Shown in pieces: positions 50,734 to 60,251 of a stretch of 64,000 nucleotides of DNA (within the stretch, counting starts at the first letter, position 1; each line of letters starts with the position of its first letter). This stretch comes from Mycobacterium sp. D16R12 (GTDB lineage: Bacteria > Actinomycetota > Actinomycetes > Mycobacteriales > Mycobacteriaceae). Location of the stretch: NCBI RefSeq assembly GCF_002013465.1, contig NZ_MAFC01000026.1, forward strand, positions 62,001 to 126,000, given 5' to 3'. A program made the translations under genes and the position numbers. The notes beneath the pieces were generated by a model, which worked only from the letters and a program-made list of their open reading frames with translations, was not told where the DNA came from and made no database searches.

Positions 50734-52614
50734 TCACGCAGCGGCAGTGGCGCCGCGGACCACGCCGGCCAGCCGGTCGGCATTCAGGTGGTCCAGCTGG
50801 ATCACCGGTGCGTCAAGCTGTTGAGCCAGTGTGACCGCCAGATCCATTCTCACGAAGGATGTCTCGCAATCGACCACCACGCAGGCGACCTGCTCGGCGC
50901 GCAGCATCCCCGCGGCACGCCGAGTCCGCCCCAAGGGATCCGGCCCGCCGGTAGCGCGTCCATCGGTGAGCACCACCACCAACGCGCGGCGATGCGGATC
51001 ACGGCCACGCTCGCGGGACACGAGATCGCGCGCCGCCAAGAGTCCTTGTGCCAGCGGCGTTTTACCGCCGGTATCGAACTGCTGCAGCTTTCGGCCCGCG
51101 ATATGCGTCGAACTTGTCGGTGCCAACAACATCGCCGCTTCCTGACCGCGGAACGTAATGACCGCAACCTTGTCGCGTCGCTGATAGGCATCGCGCAGAA
51201 GCGACAAGGTAGCTCCGCTGACCGCCGACATCTTCTGGCGTGCCGCCATCGACCCCGAGGCGTCGACAACAAAAATCACCAGATTGCCCTCGCGCCCTTC
51301 CCTGATTGCCCACTGCACATCGGAGAGCATCGGTTTGGGCAGCCTGCCGGGTTCGGTCACCCGGCTCGCCGCGGACATCAGCGTGCCGATCACGTGCACC
51401 CCGAATCCCTCGTCGGAACTCGGGGCGATCACCTTGCCGGTGCGGTTGCGCGCCGCAGAACGTCGCCCCGGGGCGCCCATGCCGACGCCAGGCACGCGGA
51501 ACGTCTTGGCGCGAAATGTCGCCGAGGGCGCCGGGCTGGGCCGTGACGGGGCAGGTGTGGGCACCGAATCCTGCTGCGAATCATCAGCTTTAGCTGGATT
51601 GGGGGAAGGCTCGGGTGCGCCACCACCGGGGCCATCCGGATCGGGGTCCGGGTCATCCCCGCCGGGATCCTGATCCTGCGGAGGCGCGCTATCGCGCATC
51701 GCCTGGTCGAGCTGCTCCGGGTCCAAGCCCGGCTCGTCGAACGGATCTCGGCGCCGCCGGTGCGGCAGCGCCAGCTCGGCGGCCACCCGGATATCGGGCT
51801 CGCCGACCACCTCGGCACCACGCCATGCCGCATGGGCGACGGCGGCACGCGCCACCACCAGATCGGCGCGCATCCCGTCGACATCGAAGGCCGCGCACAG
51901 GGCCGCAATGCGCTGTAACTCCACGTCGGGCAAGGTGACCCCGGGTAGCAACTGCCGGGCATCGGCAATCCGTGCCGCCAGCTCAGCCTCCTCGGAGGCG
52001 TAACGCGCGACGAACCCGGCGGGATCTGCCTCATAGGCAAGCCGCCTACGGATGACCTCGGCCCGTACCGGCACCTCCCGGGAGGCATGTACATCCACCG
52101 CGAATCCGAAGCGATCCAGCAGCTGCGGCCGCAGCTCCCCCTCCTCGGGGTTCATGGTGCCGATCAGCACGAATCGTGCGTCGTAGGAATGGGATACACC
52201 GTCACGTTCCACGTGCACGCGACCCATCGCCGCGGCATCGAGGATCACGTCGACCAGATGGTCGTGCAGCAGGTTGACCTCGTCCACATACAGCACGCCG
52301 CCGTTGGCTCGCGCCAAAAGCCCTGGGGAAAAAGCGTGTTCGCCGTCGCGCAGCACCTTTTGCAGGTCGAGAGATCCCACGACCCGATCCTCGGTGGCGC
52401 CGATCGGGAGTTCCACCAAACGTGCGCCATCGACAGAACCCAGCACCGAGGTCAGGGCGCGCACCGCCGTCGACTTGGCCGTGCCTTTCTCCCCACGAAT
52501 GAGCACTCCGCCGATATCGGGGCGCACCGCGGAGAGCACAAGCGCCAAACGCAGCTGGTCGTGCCCGACGATCGCGCTGAGCGGGTATCCGGGAACACCT
52601 GTGGTGCTAGTCAT
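50734..52614 (-). CDS. Fused magnesium/cobalt chelatase I-D subunit
   Basis: 626 residues. AAA+ part (IRGEKGTAKSTAVRALTSVL Walker A; GVLYVDEVNLLHDHLVDVIL Walker B), a Pro/Asp-rich acidic linker (about 320-380, DQDPGGDDPDPDPDGPGGGA) and a C-terminal von Willebrand A domain with MIDAS motif DASGSMAARQKMS. Equivalent to Rv2850c, which probably assists cobalt insertion with CobN (not in this window). Its start overlaps the GNAT stop by 8 nt. Confidence 0.92.
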   Translation of the reverse strand: MTSTTGVPGYPLSAIVGHDQLRLALVLSAVRPDIGGVLIRGEKGTAKSTAVRALTSVLGSVDGARLVELPIGATEDRVVGSLDLQKVLRDGEHAFSPGLLARANGGVLYVDEVNLLHDHLVDVILDAAAMGRVHVERDGVSHSYDARFVLIGTMNPEEGELRPQLLDRFGFAVDVHASREVPVRAEVIRRRLAYEADPAGFVARYASEEAELAARIADARQLLPGVTLPDVELQRIAALCAAFDVDGMRADLVVARAAVAHAAWRGAEVVGEPDIRVAAELALPHRRRRDPFDEPGLDPEQLDQAMRDSAPPQDQDPGGDDPDPDPDGPGGGAPEPSPNPAKADDSQQDSVPTPAPSRPSPAPSATFRAKTFRVPGVGMGAPGRRSAARNRTGKVIAPSSDEGFGVHVIGTLMSAASRVTEPGRLPKPMLSDVQWAIREGREGNLVIFVVDASGSMAARQKMSAVSGATLSLLRDAYQRRDKVAVITFRGQEAAMLLAPTSSTHIAGRKLQQFDTGGKTPLAQGLLAARDLVSRERGRDPHRRALVVVLTDGRATGGPDPLGRTRRAAGMLRAEQVACVVVDCETSFVRMDLAVTLAQQLDAPVIQLDHLNADRLAGVVRGATAAA

Positions 52615-53053
52615 TCCGAGCCATCCAGGTCATGGGCACGTGCGGTATCCCGTCCTCGAGAAATTCGTCACCGGAGACCACGAATCCCAGCTTGCCATAC
52701 ATATCTCTCAGGTGGGCCTGCGCATTCAGTCGACAGTGCGCACCGTCGATCTCGGCCAGCACGGCGCGGACCAATCGCGCCGCATGTCCGCGGCCACGTT
52801 CGGCCGCCGCCGTACATACCCGGCCGATCCAGAAACCCGCGCCCTGCGGATCCGCGAGCACCCGCAGACCACTGACGACATCGCCGTTCTCATTCTTGAT
52901 CCAAAAATGCCGGGTCGCCGGCTCGAGATCGTGACCGTCGAGATCTTGGTAGGCACAGTTCTGACCGACGATGAACGCCTCGGCACGTAACCGCAACAGT
53001 CCGTAGAGCGTCGTGGTGTCCAGGTCAGCGGACCTGGACCACCCGGCGTTCAC
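52607..53053 (-). CDS. GNAT acetyltransferase, ElaA-like
   Basis: 148 residues with LYGLLRLRAEAFIVGQNCAY at the start and acetyl-CoA motif RVCTAAAERGRGHAARLVRA, then LNAQAHLRDMYGKLGFVVSG. GTG 53051-53053 overlaps the mqo stop by 4 nt, which fixes the start. Syntenic with M. tuberculosis Rv2851c between mqo and the chelatase. Substrate unknown. Confidence 0.88.
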   Translation of the reverse strand: MNAGWSRSADLDTTTLYGLLRLRAEAFIVGQNCAYQDLDGHDLEPATRHFWIKNENGDVVSGLRVLADPQGAGFWIGRVCTAAAERGRGHAARLVRAVLAEIDGAHCRLNAQAHLRDMYGKLGFVVSGDEFLEDGIPHVPMTWMARND

Positions 53054-54534
53054 TGTTCCAGGCCGAGAACCTGTGTGCCCCAGTCCCATACCTCGCCGAA
53101 CAGTGTGGGCTCGTCCGACAGGCTGATACCCAGCGACGGGATCATTTCCTTGAGCTTGGGCATCCAGTTGGCGAACCGGTCCGGGAAGCAACGCTGCATG
53201 ACGTCGAGCATGGCCGGCACCGCGGTGGACGCACCCGGCGAGGCGCCGAGCAGGCCGGCAATGCTGCCGTCGGCCGAATTGAGCACCATGGTGCCGAATT
53301 CGAGCGCACCACCCTTGCCTTTGGCCGGCCGAATGACCTGCACACGCTGGCCGGCGGTGATCAGCTCCCAATCGGAACGCTGTGCCTTGGGCGCGAATTC
53401 GCGCAGCATGTCGATCCGGTCATCCGGAGTGAGACGCAGCTGGCTCAACAGGAAAGTCGCGAGCTTGAACTCGGTGAGACCAACGCCGATCATCGACGCA
53501 AGGTTGTTGGGCTTCACCGACGCGGGCAGGTCGGTGACCTTGCCCATCTTGAGGAACTTGGGCGACCATCCGGCGAACGGCCCGAACAACAGCCATTCCT
53601 TTCCGTTGATCACGCGGGTGTCCAAGTGCGGCGCCGACATCGGCGGTGCACCAAGCGGCGGGAAGCCGTACACCTTGGCCTTATGCCCCTCGGTGAGGTC
53701 GATGCTGTTGGTGCGCAGGAAGGCGCCGCTGACCGGGAACCCCCCGAAGCCCTTGGCTTCCGGGATTCCAGCCTTCTGCAGCAGACCCAACGCGCCGCCA
53801 CCGGCGCCGACGAACACGAACTTGGCCTTGAGCTTGCGCTTCTCGCCTGTACGTCCGTTGACAAGCTTGAGGATCCACCCGCCGTCGCTTTCGCGGCTGA
53901 TGTTGCGGACCTCGGTGCCGAAGATCGCACTGGTGCCGCTGCGAACGCCGAAGCCGACCAACTGCTTTGACAGTTCACCGAAGTCGACGTCGGTACCGTC
54001 CTGGCTCCAGTTCAATCCCACCGGATCGGAGAAGTCGCGTCCAGCCGCCATCAACGGCAGGCGACGCGCGAACTCGTCGTCATCGTTGATGAACTCCATC
54101 TTCGCGAACAGCGGGTTACCGGCCAGAGCATCGTGGCGCTTGCGCAGGTACTCGACCTTGTCGGCTCCGTGCACGTAGCTCACATGCGGGATGGGGTTGA
54201 GGAATCCGCGGACGTCGGGCAGCACACCGTTCTCCACGGCGTACGCCCAGAACTGGCGCGATACCTGGAACTGCTCGTTGACCGTGACGGCCTTGGTGAT
54301 GTCGATCGAGCCGTCCGCCTTCTGCGGCGTGTAGTTGAGCTCGCAGAGCGCCGAGTGACCGGTACCCGCGTTGTTCCACGGGTCGCTGCTTTCGCTAGCC
54401 GCCGCATCGAGGCGTTCGATCAAGGTGATCGACAGGTCCGGTTCGACCAATCGCAGCAAGGCGCTGAGCGTCGCGCTCATGATCCCTGACCCAATCAGGG
54501 CAACGTCTGTCTGCTCCACCTGCGCTTTTGACAC
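53050..54534 (-). CDS. mqo: Malate:quinone oxidoreductase
   Basis: 494-residue FAD-dependent peripheral membrane enzyme oxidising malate to oxaloacetate and reducing menaquinone. FAD motif DVALIGSGIMSATLSALLRL, NNAGTGHSALCELNYTP (about 60), FVFVGAGGGALGLLQKAGIP and GLLGASPGASTAVPAMLDVM. The GTG at 54532-54534 gives the length of the M. tuberculosis protein; the longer frame to 54597 is not conserved. Confidence 0.96.
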   Translation of the reverse strand: MSKAQVEQTDVALIGSGIMSATLSALLRLVEPDLSITLIERLDAAASESSDPWNNAGTGHSALCELNYTPQKADGSIDITKAVTVNEQFQVSRQFWAYAVENGVLPDVRGFLNPIPHVSYVHGADKVEYLRKRHDALAGNPLFAKMEFINDDDEFARRLPLMAAGRDFSDPVGLNWSQDGTDVDFGELSKQLVGFGVRSGTSAIFGTEVRNISRESDGGWILKLVNGRTGEKRKLKAKFVFVGAGGGALGLLQKAGIPEAKGFGGFPVSGAFLRTNSIDLTEGHKAKVYGFPPLGAPPMSAPHLDTRVINGKEWLLFGPFAGWSPKFLKMGKVTDLPASVKPNNLASMIGVGLTEFKLATFLLSQLRLTPDDRIDMLREFAPKAQRSDWELITAGQRVQVIRPAKGKGGALEFGTMVLNSADGSIAGLLGASPGASTAVPAMLDVMQRCFPDRFANWMPKLKEMIPSLGISLSDEPTLFGEVWDWGTQVLGLEQ

Positions 54535-54563
54535 CGGTTCACTGTCCTTTTCGAATCTGATGG

Positions 54564-54583
54564 AGTGGCAACGCTTCGCCACT
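54564..54583. promoter_or_regulatory. Inverted repeat in the mqo/hydrolase divergent gap
   Basis: AGTGGC-N8-GCCACT, 6-bp perfect arms, lying 30 bp upstream of mqo and 58 bp upstream of the hydrolase. Could be an operator or a short hairpin; no regulator assigned. Confidence 0.3.
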
Positions 54584-54641
54584 ACCGGGAAGTACACACA
54601 GGTTATCGCGCGGGTAATTCAGTCATTCCTTCAACTAGGCT

Positions 54642-55622
54642 ATGCCCGTGACATGGGAATCCGATGTCCTCGATGGCTACCTTCGTCAGACCATTGAACT
54701 GGGCATTGACCCTGACGGCGAAGGTGTAATTACCGCCACACTGGTGCGCCCTGAAATTCAGCCGGACACCGGACGCGCGGTGCTCATGGTGCACGGATAT
54801 ACCGACTACTTCTTCCACACCAAGCTTGCCGAACATTTCCTGGCTCGCGGCTATCGCTTCTTCGCGCTCGACTTGCGCAAATGCGGGCGTTCTCGGCGCG
54901 TTCACCAGACGCCGCACTACATCAGCGATCTTTCGCTCTACGACGCCGAACTCAACGCCGCGGTGAACGTCATCACCGGGGAGGCCAAGACGGGCGCACC
55001 GCTGCTCATCTACGGGCACTCGGCCGGCGGTCTGATCGTGTCGCTGTGGCTCAACCGCCTACGGGTGGCCGCCGGCCTGGGCGATATCGCGGGACTCATC
55101 CTCAACAGCCCCTGGCTGGACCTTCAGGGTCGTCCCTTTCTCCGCAGCGGCGGCACCACCGCGGCCGTGAAGGCGATTTCGCGGTTCCGTGCCAAACAAG
55201 CGATCCCGCTACCGCACGAGGGCGCCTACGGCGCGAGCCTGCACAAGGACTTCCACGGAGAGTTCGACTACAACCTGGAGTGGAAGCCGGTCGGCGGCTT
55301 CCCGGTGCGGTTCGGGTGGATCAGTGCGATCCGGCATGGGCATGCCGAGCTGCATCGTGGCCTCGATGTCGGCGTGCCCAATCTGATCCTGCGCTCGGAC
55401 CGCAGCCTGCCCGGGGACGTCGACCCCGCGGCGGCTCTGCATGGCGATGCGGTGCTGGATGTTCAGCAGATCGCACGCTGGGCAGGATGCATCGGCAACT
55501 ATCAGCGAATCATTCCGGTCCCCGATGCCAAACACGATGTGTTCCTATCGGTGACGCGGCCACGCCTGCGGGCGTACCAGGAACTGAACTCCTGGCTGGA
55601 CTGGTATGAGGCTGGCAGCTAA
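54642..55622 (+). CDS. Alpha/beta hydrolase
   Basis: 326 residues. VLMVHGYTDYFFHTKLAEHF (oxyanion region), nucleophile elbow YGHSAGGL (Ser about 128) and a late His in PDAKHDVFLS that fits the triad. Syntenic with M. tuberculosis Rv2854, a hydrolase of unknown substrate. Divergent from mqo; ends 1 bp before the next, convergent gene. Confidence 0.88.
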   Translation: MPVTWESDVLDGYLRQTIELGIDPDGEGVITATLVRPEIQPDTGRAVLMVHGYTDYFFHTKLAEHFLARGYRFFALDLRKCGRSRRVHQTPHYISDLSLYDAELNAAVNVITGEAKTGAPLLIYGHSAGGLIVSLWLNRLRVAAGLGDIAGLILNSPWLDLQGRPFLRSGGTTAAVKAISRFRAKQAIPLPHEGAYGASLHKDFHGEFDYNLEWKPVGGFPVRFGWISAIRHGHAELHRGLDVGVPNLILRSDRSLPGDVDPAAALHGDAVLDVQQIARWAGCIGNYQRIIPVPDAKHDVFLSVTRPRLRAYQELNSWLDWYEAGS

Positions 55623-55623
55623 C

Positions 55624-56250
55624 TCACCATGAGCTGCTGCGCAGCACCACCTCGGCGGCCAGCTCCGGAGTGAGGTCGCGAGTCGCCGACCGGCGTCCCA
55701 TCAGTTCGACAATCCGGTAGTCGCCGTACACGAAGCGCTGGCTGGCCCGGGCGATGGCCCGGGTGGCATCCGAGGTCACCAACACCGTGGTGTTGATCTC
55801 CACCGGCGGGCAGTGCTTGTCGCGGACCAACCCGGCACGGTCGGCCACCCGAGGATGTCCACGGTCGATCGCCACCAGGCCGATAAACCTGTCCAGTTTG
55901 CTGGCTGCCAGATCCCAGGCCAACTCGCCACCGGCGCGGTCCCCCACCAAAAGCGCCACCTTGACGCCGATGTCGTCGAGCACTCCGGTGATGGCCTTGG
56001 CGTGGAGATGCGGATCGTGTCCGATCACCGCGGTGCGTAACCCAGCGGTGTGCAGCCGCTCGCATACCGAGCGATAACTGAGCGCGAAGTGCCCGGCCGC
56101 GGCCAGCATGACGACGGTGGTTCCCTTGTCGGGCCCCGACACATTGACCTGCACCGTTCGGCCGTCGATCGTGACGACCTGATGCAACTCACCGTCGCGC
56201 GCAGGTGGGGGCCCCGGGCGCGGGCGGCGAAGCTCGGGCGTCGGACTCAT
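55624..56250 (-). CDS. Alpha/beta-hydrolase-like protein lacking the nucleophile
   Basis: 208 residues with alpha/beta-hydrolase topology (VVMLAAAGHFALSYRSVCER; ALLVGDRAGGELAWDLAASK), but the elbow that should read GxSxG is GDRAG, so the catalytic Ser is replaced by Arg and no obvious triad His follows (SSSW end). Probably catalytically dead or a binding protein. Proline/Arg-rich N-terminus. Family resemblance only; function unknown. Confidence 0.7.
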   Translation of the reverse strand: MSPTPELRRPRPGPPPARDGELHQVVTIDGRTVQVNVSGPDKGTTVVMLAAAGHFALSYRSVCERLHTAGLRTAVIGHDPHLHAKAITGVLDDIGVKVALLVGDRAGGELAWDLAASKLDRFIGLVAIDRGHPRVADRAGLVRDKHCPPVEINTTVLVTSDATRAIARASQRFVYGDYRIVELMGRRSATRDLTPELAAEVVLRSSSW

Positions 56251-56359
56251 GGATGAGCCGCTTCCGCAAAGACCTTGGGCATGGGCGCACGCTACCTGAG
56301 TACGACCGATCCGGTTGGGCTTTTAACCAGCCCTTTCAGGAAACTTTCGCCCGGACCCG

Positions 56360-57040
56360 TTACGTGCGTTCGATCTTGTCGACCTGTTTCGCCACGATAT
56401 CCAGGAATGTCTGGGGCATGGTCGCGGTGGCCTTGACCGACGGATCGCGCAGGTCGAAAGATGTCGCCACCATCGCCACCCCCTGGACATTCGCGAACGC
56501 CATGTACCGGGACGTGCTGCCCTTGGGCATGATCATTGTTTGCTTGAAGGTAAGGACGCCGACCGGCCCGCCCTGCACCGGCTCGGTGATCATCCGCGTG
56601 CCGGGCGAACTCTTGTCGAAGAACACCTCGTAGGTGGCGCAGCGGGTCGCCACCTCCTTGACGTTGGCCAGGTCGATGGTGTCGCGCAGCAGACTGACGA
56701 TGATGTTCGCACCGTTGAAACGGGCGATGTACCGCGCAGTGTTCTCGGGGCCTGCCCTGCCCGCGTTGGCCAGCCGGGGAGACAACCCGTCCGCGCAGCC
56801 CTGCGGATTCGAGGGCATCGCACCGACGACCTGCTGATTGTTGACGGTCACCGGGCCCAGATCGGCGACCACCCTGTCGTATTTGGTGCCCTGCGGCAAC
56901 TCATCTGCGGTGAGTAGCGATTGCGCGATGCGCGCACCCGGCCAGGTGGCAGTACCCGTTACCGTCTGGGTGCAACCCGCAAGCGCCAGTGCGGATGCTG
57001 CGATAGCTGTGATGTTCCTGAGGCCCCGATGCACCCGCAC
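56360..57040 (-). CDS. Lipoprotein, sensor-domain (DUF5642/PknH-type) like
   Basis: 226 residues. Signal peptide ending in lipobox LAGC (Cys ~23) in SALALAGCTQTVTGTATWPG. The mature domain has three further Cys (NPQGCADG; ATRCATYEV) and the LLTADELPQG opening common to mycobacterial LppH/LpqQ-like or PknH-type extracellular domains. Three bp separate it from cobQ, so it is co-transcribed with map-cobQ. Function unknown. Confidence 0.75.
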   Translation of the reverse strand: MRVHRGLRNITAIAASALALAGCTQTVTGTATWPGARIAQSLLTADELPQGTKYDRVVADLGPVTVNNQQVVGAMPSNPQGCADGLSPRLANAGRAGPENTARYIARFNGANIIVSLLRDTIDLANVKEVATRCATYEVFFDKSSPGTRMITEPVQGGPVGVLTFKQTMIMPKGSTSRYMAFANVQGVAMVATSFDLRDPSVKATATMPQTFLDIVAKQVDKIERT

Positions 57041-57043
57041 AGG

Positions 57044-58567
57044 CTATTCGACCCGCGCCGCAATTACCGGGTATGACGGGCCAGAATGCTGCCGCCCGGA
57101 TTCTTCCCACACCGCCTGCAGCGCATCGACGTCGACGTGGGCATCGATGAGATCGGCCAGTCTGTCCAGTTGAGCCGCGCGACAGTCTCCGACATTGGTG
57201 TCCGCCGCGACGGTGAATCCCGAACGTCCGGCCGCGGCCGCCGCCTCGGTGAGCCACGTGCGCCGGAACTCGTCGTTGTCCAGCACCCCGTGCCAATGGG
57301 TGCCCCGGACCGCGCCCTCGGCGGCACCCTCGTCGTACTCGGTGAGCCACGGTGCCACAGCCGAGCGGGTGACGGTCCCATGGTGAATCTCATAGCCGGT
57401 CAGGCCCGGTGGCTGCCAGCGACGCAGGGTCTTGGCCGGTTCGAACGCGATATCGACATCGAGCAGGCCCAGTCCTTCGACAGTGCCGGCCCCCGACTCG
57501 ACGCGGTCCTCGATCGTGGTGGCGAGCATCTGGAACCCACCACAAATACCCAGCACCGGTCCGCCCGAACGGGCGTGTGCGACAACCGCATCGGCGATGC
57601 CGTTGCTCCGCATCCAGGCGAGATCGGCGACGGTGGCCTTGGTGCCCGGGACCACCACCACATCGGCGTCGGCGATATCGGCCGGATGTGCCGCCCACCG
57701 CACGATCACTCCCGGCTCACAGGCGATGGCCTCGATATCGGTCGAATTCGAGATTCGGGGCAGGCGCACCGCAGCCACCCGCAGCCATTCCCTCCCGACC
57801 GGGGTGGCCGGGCGCCCCACCTGAGCCGACGCCACTACGGACACCGAATCCTCTGCGTCGAGCCACAATTGGTCGTCGTAGGGCAGCACACCGTAGGTGG
57901 TTCGGCCGGTCAGTACGGCGAGCTGCTCCAGCCCCGGCTCCAGCAGCGTGGGATCACCGCGGAACTTGTTGACGATGAATCCGGCGACGAATCGTTGATC
58001 CGCGGGATCGAGCACGGCCACCGACCCGAACAGGTGCGCCAGCACGCCACCTCGGTCGATATCACCGACCAGCACCACCGGCAGGCCCGCGGTCTGCGCC
58101 AGGCCCATGTTGGCGATGTCGGTGGCTCGCAGGTTGATCTCGGCGACCGATCCGGCGCCCTCGCAGATCACGACGTCGAATTCCGCACGCAGTGCGCGCA
58201 ACTCCTCGGCGACCACCTGCCGTAATTCCTCGCGATGCTCGATGTAGGAACGGGCACTCACGTTTCCCGTCGCCTGCCCGCGTACCACCAGCTGTGAGGT
58301 GCGGTCGCTGCCAGGCTTCAGGAGTACCGGATTGAACCGCACCGACGGCTGAAGCCCGCACGCACGTGCCTGCAATGCCTGCGCGCGACCGATCTCTCCG
58401 CCGTCCATCGTCACCACAGAGTTGTTGGACATGTTCTGCGCCTTGAACGGCGCGACGCGAATCCCCTTGCGAGCCAGTAACCGGCACAGGCCCGTAACGA
58501 CCAGACTCTTACCGGCGTCGGAGCTCACGCCCCCCACCAGCAGCGCGCCGGATACGGCGCCCGTCAT
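57044..58567 (-). CDS. cobQ: Cobyric acid synthase CobQ
   Basis: 507 residues: N-terminal P-loop-like (LLVGGVSSDAGKSLVVTGLC; APFKAQNMSNNSVV) and C-terminal glutamine amidotransferase (GPVLGICGGFQMLATTIED with nucleophile Cys; RGTHWHGVLDNDEF with catalytic His). Performs four amidations to cobyric acid. ATG 58567 overlaps the map stop (ATGA). In M. tuberculosis cobQ is elsewhere, so the cob genes here form two blocks (48.7-52.6 and 57.0-58.6 kb). Confidence 0.95.
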   Translation of the reverse strand: MTGAVSGALLVGGVSSDAGKSLVVTGLCRLLARKGIRVAPFKAQNMSNNSVVTMDGGEIGRAQALQARACGLQPSVRFNPVLLKPGSDRTSQLVVRGQATGNVSARSYIEHREELRQVVAEELRALRAEFDVVICEGAGSVAEINLRATDIANMGLAQTAGLPVVLVGDIDRGGVLAHLFGSVAVLDPADQRFVAGFIVNKFRGDPTLLEPGLEQLAVLTGRTTYGVLPYDDQLWLDAEDSVSVVASAQVGRPATPVGREWLRVAAVRLPRISNSTDIEAIACEPGVIVRWAAHPADIADADVVVVPGTKATVADLAWMRSNGIADAVVAHARSGGPVLGICGGFQMLATTIEDRVESGAGTVEGLGLLDVDIAFEPAKTLRRWQPPGLTGYEIHHGTVTRSAVAPWLTEYDEGAAEGAVRGTHWHGVLDNDEFRRTWLTEAAAAAGRSGFTVAADTNVGDCRAAQLDRLADLIDAHVDVDALQAVWEESGRQHSGPSYPVIAARVE

Positions 58568-59424
58568 GACACGGTCAGGATCTCTACTCCGTCGTCGGTG
58601 ACCACCATGGTGTGTTCGAACTGCGCGGTCCATCGCTTGTCGGTGGTCGCCACTGTCCAGGTGTCATCCCAGATCTCGTAGTCCAGCGATCCGAGGTTGA
58701 TCATCGGCTCGATGGTGAAGGTCATGCCCGGTTCGATGACGATGTCCAGGTTGGGGTCGTCGTAATGCGGCACGATGAGCCCGTTGTGGAACGTCGGGCC
58801 CACGCCGTGCCCGGTGAAGGAGCGAACCACGTTGTAACCGAACCGCTTTGCGTAGGCCTCGATCACCCGGCCAACGACGCTCAGGGCCCGGCCCGGCTTG
58901 ACGGCATTGATGGCCCGCATGGTGGCCTCCCGAGTCCGCTCCACCAGGAGGCGGTGTTCCTCGGAGACATCCCCGGCCAGGAACGTGGCGTTGGTATCGC
59001 CGTGCACGCCGTCGATATAGGCGGTGACATCGATGTTGACGATGTCACCGTCCTCGATCACGGTCGAATCCGGTATCCCATGGCAGATGATCTCGTTGAG
59101 CGATGTGCAGCACGACTTGGGAAATCCCTTGTACCCCAGCGTCGACGGGTACGCACCCTGGGAAACCATGTAATCGTGCGCGATTCGGTCCAGTTCGTCG
59201 GTGGTGACGCCGGGGGCGACGGCCTCACCGGCGAGCGCCAATGCCTGCGCCGCGATCCTGCCCGCGACGCGCATCTTCTCGATCACCTCGGGCGTCTGGA
59301 TGTACGGCTCCCCGATGGCTTCCGCGACCTTGGACTTGCCCACGTATTCGGGGCGGTCGATCGACACCGGAACCTGACGCTCGGAGGACAGTGTTCCGGG
59401 GCGCAATGCGGCACGAACAGTCAT
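58564..59424 (-). CDS. map: Type I methionine aminopeptidase
   Basis: 286 residues. Metal ligands: Asp in DIVNIDVTAYIDGVHGDTNA (two), His in RSFTGHGVGPTFHNG, Glu in FTIEPMINL and Glu in QFEHTMVV. The N-terminal extension of ~40 residues (TLSSERQVPVSIDRPEYVGK) is that of the mycobacterial MapB type. Removes initiator Met from nascent proteins. Followed by overlapping cobQ; preceded by the L,D-transpeptidase on the same strand. Confidence 0.95.
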   Translation of the reverse strand: MTVRAALRPGTLSSERQVPVSIDRPEYVGKSKVAEAIGEPYIQTPEVIEKMRVAGRIAAQALALAGEAVAPGVTTDELDRIAHDYMVSQGAYPSTLGYKGFPKSCCTSLNEIICHGIPDSTVIEDGDIVNIDVTAYIDGVHGDTNATFLAGDVSEEHRLLVERTREATMRAINAVKPGRALSVVGRVIEAYAKRFGYNVVRSFTGHGVGPTFHNGLIVPHYDDPNLDIVIEPGMTFTIEPMINLGSLDYEIWDDTWTVATTDKRWTAQFEHTMVVTDDGVEILTVS

Positions 59425-59455
59425 GAAGGCAGCGTAGCGGGGCCTGGCGAGACCA

Positions 59456-60223
59456 CTATCCGTTGATGACGATCGGGTCGCCGATGCCGACAGTGTTGTA
59501 GTACCAGGCCGCGTTGTCGGGGCTCAGGTTGATGCAGCCATGGCTGACGTTGGAATTACCTTGAGCTCCCGTCGACCACGGTGCACTGTGCACGTAGACG
59601 CCACCCCAGGTGACGCGGACGGCGTAGTAGACGGTCAGCTTGTAGCCCTCTGGATCATTCAGCGGAATGCCGATGGTCCGGGAATCCATGACCACGGGAC
59701 TCTGCTTCTCCAGGGCGGTGAACGAGCCGATCGGCGTGGGGTGTTTGGGCTTTCCCATCGATGCGGGCATCTCGCGCATGACCGTGCCGTCGATCTTGAC
59801 CGTGAAGGTATGGGCGCTGATGCTCGCGATACCCAGCACCTCGGAGCCGGTCTGGAACTTGTACTTCATGCCACTGACACCGTTCACGGACACGGTGATG
59901 GTCGAGTGCGCGGGCCAGTACTCGCTGGGGGTGAAACGGACCGTCGCATCGTCGACCCAGCTGAACACCCCGGCGGGAACCTTCGACGCGGAGAAACCAA
60001 TGGTCCGCTCGGCGGCCGGCCGATCGGTCACAGGGGCGGCGAAATGAATCGTCACGGGCATGGCCACCCCGACCGCCTGCCCCGGCGTGGGTGAGACGGA
60101 CGCCACCCCGCTGGAGGACGCGGCCTCTGCGTGGCCGAGGGTCGCTGGTGCGGTGATGGTCATGTTCATCAGCAGGCCGGCGAGCCCGGTCACCACAAGC
60201 ACACTACGAAATGCTCTGCGCAA
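59456..60223 (-). CDS. L,D-transpeptidase (Ig-like + YkuD domains)
   Basis: 255 residues. Secretion signal (FRSVLVVTGLAGLLMNMTIT), an Ig-like domain (about 40-125; VSPTPGQAVGVAMPVTIHFA) and YkuD domain with catalytic SHGCINLSPDN (Cys about 228) and HSAPW His. Forms 3-3 peptidoglycan cross-links that are insensitive to most beta-lactams. The start is set at TTG 60221-60223 because GGGAGG lies 9 bp upstream; the in-frame ATG further upstream has no ribosome site. Which Ldt paralogue it is cannot be told here. Confidence 0.88.
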   Translation of the reverse strand: MRRAFRSVLVVTGLAGLLMNMTITAPATLGHAEAASSSGVASVSPTPGQAVGVAMPVTIHFAAPVTDRPAAERTIGFSASKVPAGVFSWVDDATVRFTPSEYWPAHSTITVSVNGVSGMKYKFQTGSEVLGIASISAHTFTVKIDGTVMREMPASMGKPKHPTPIGSFTALEKQSPVVMDSRTIGIPLNDPEGYKLTVYYAVRVTWGGVYVHSAPWSTGAQGNSNVSHGCINLSPDNAAWYYNTVGIGDPIVING

Positions 60224-60251
60224 GCTCTCGATCCTCCCTGGATGCTGTTTT

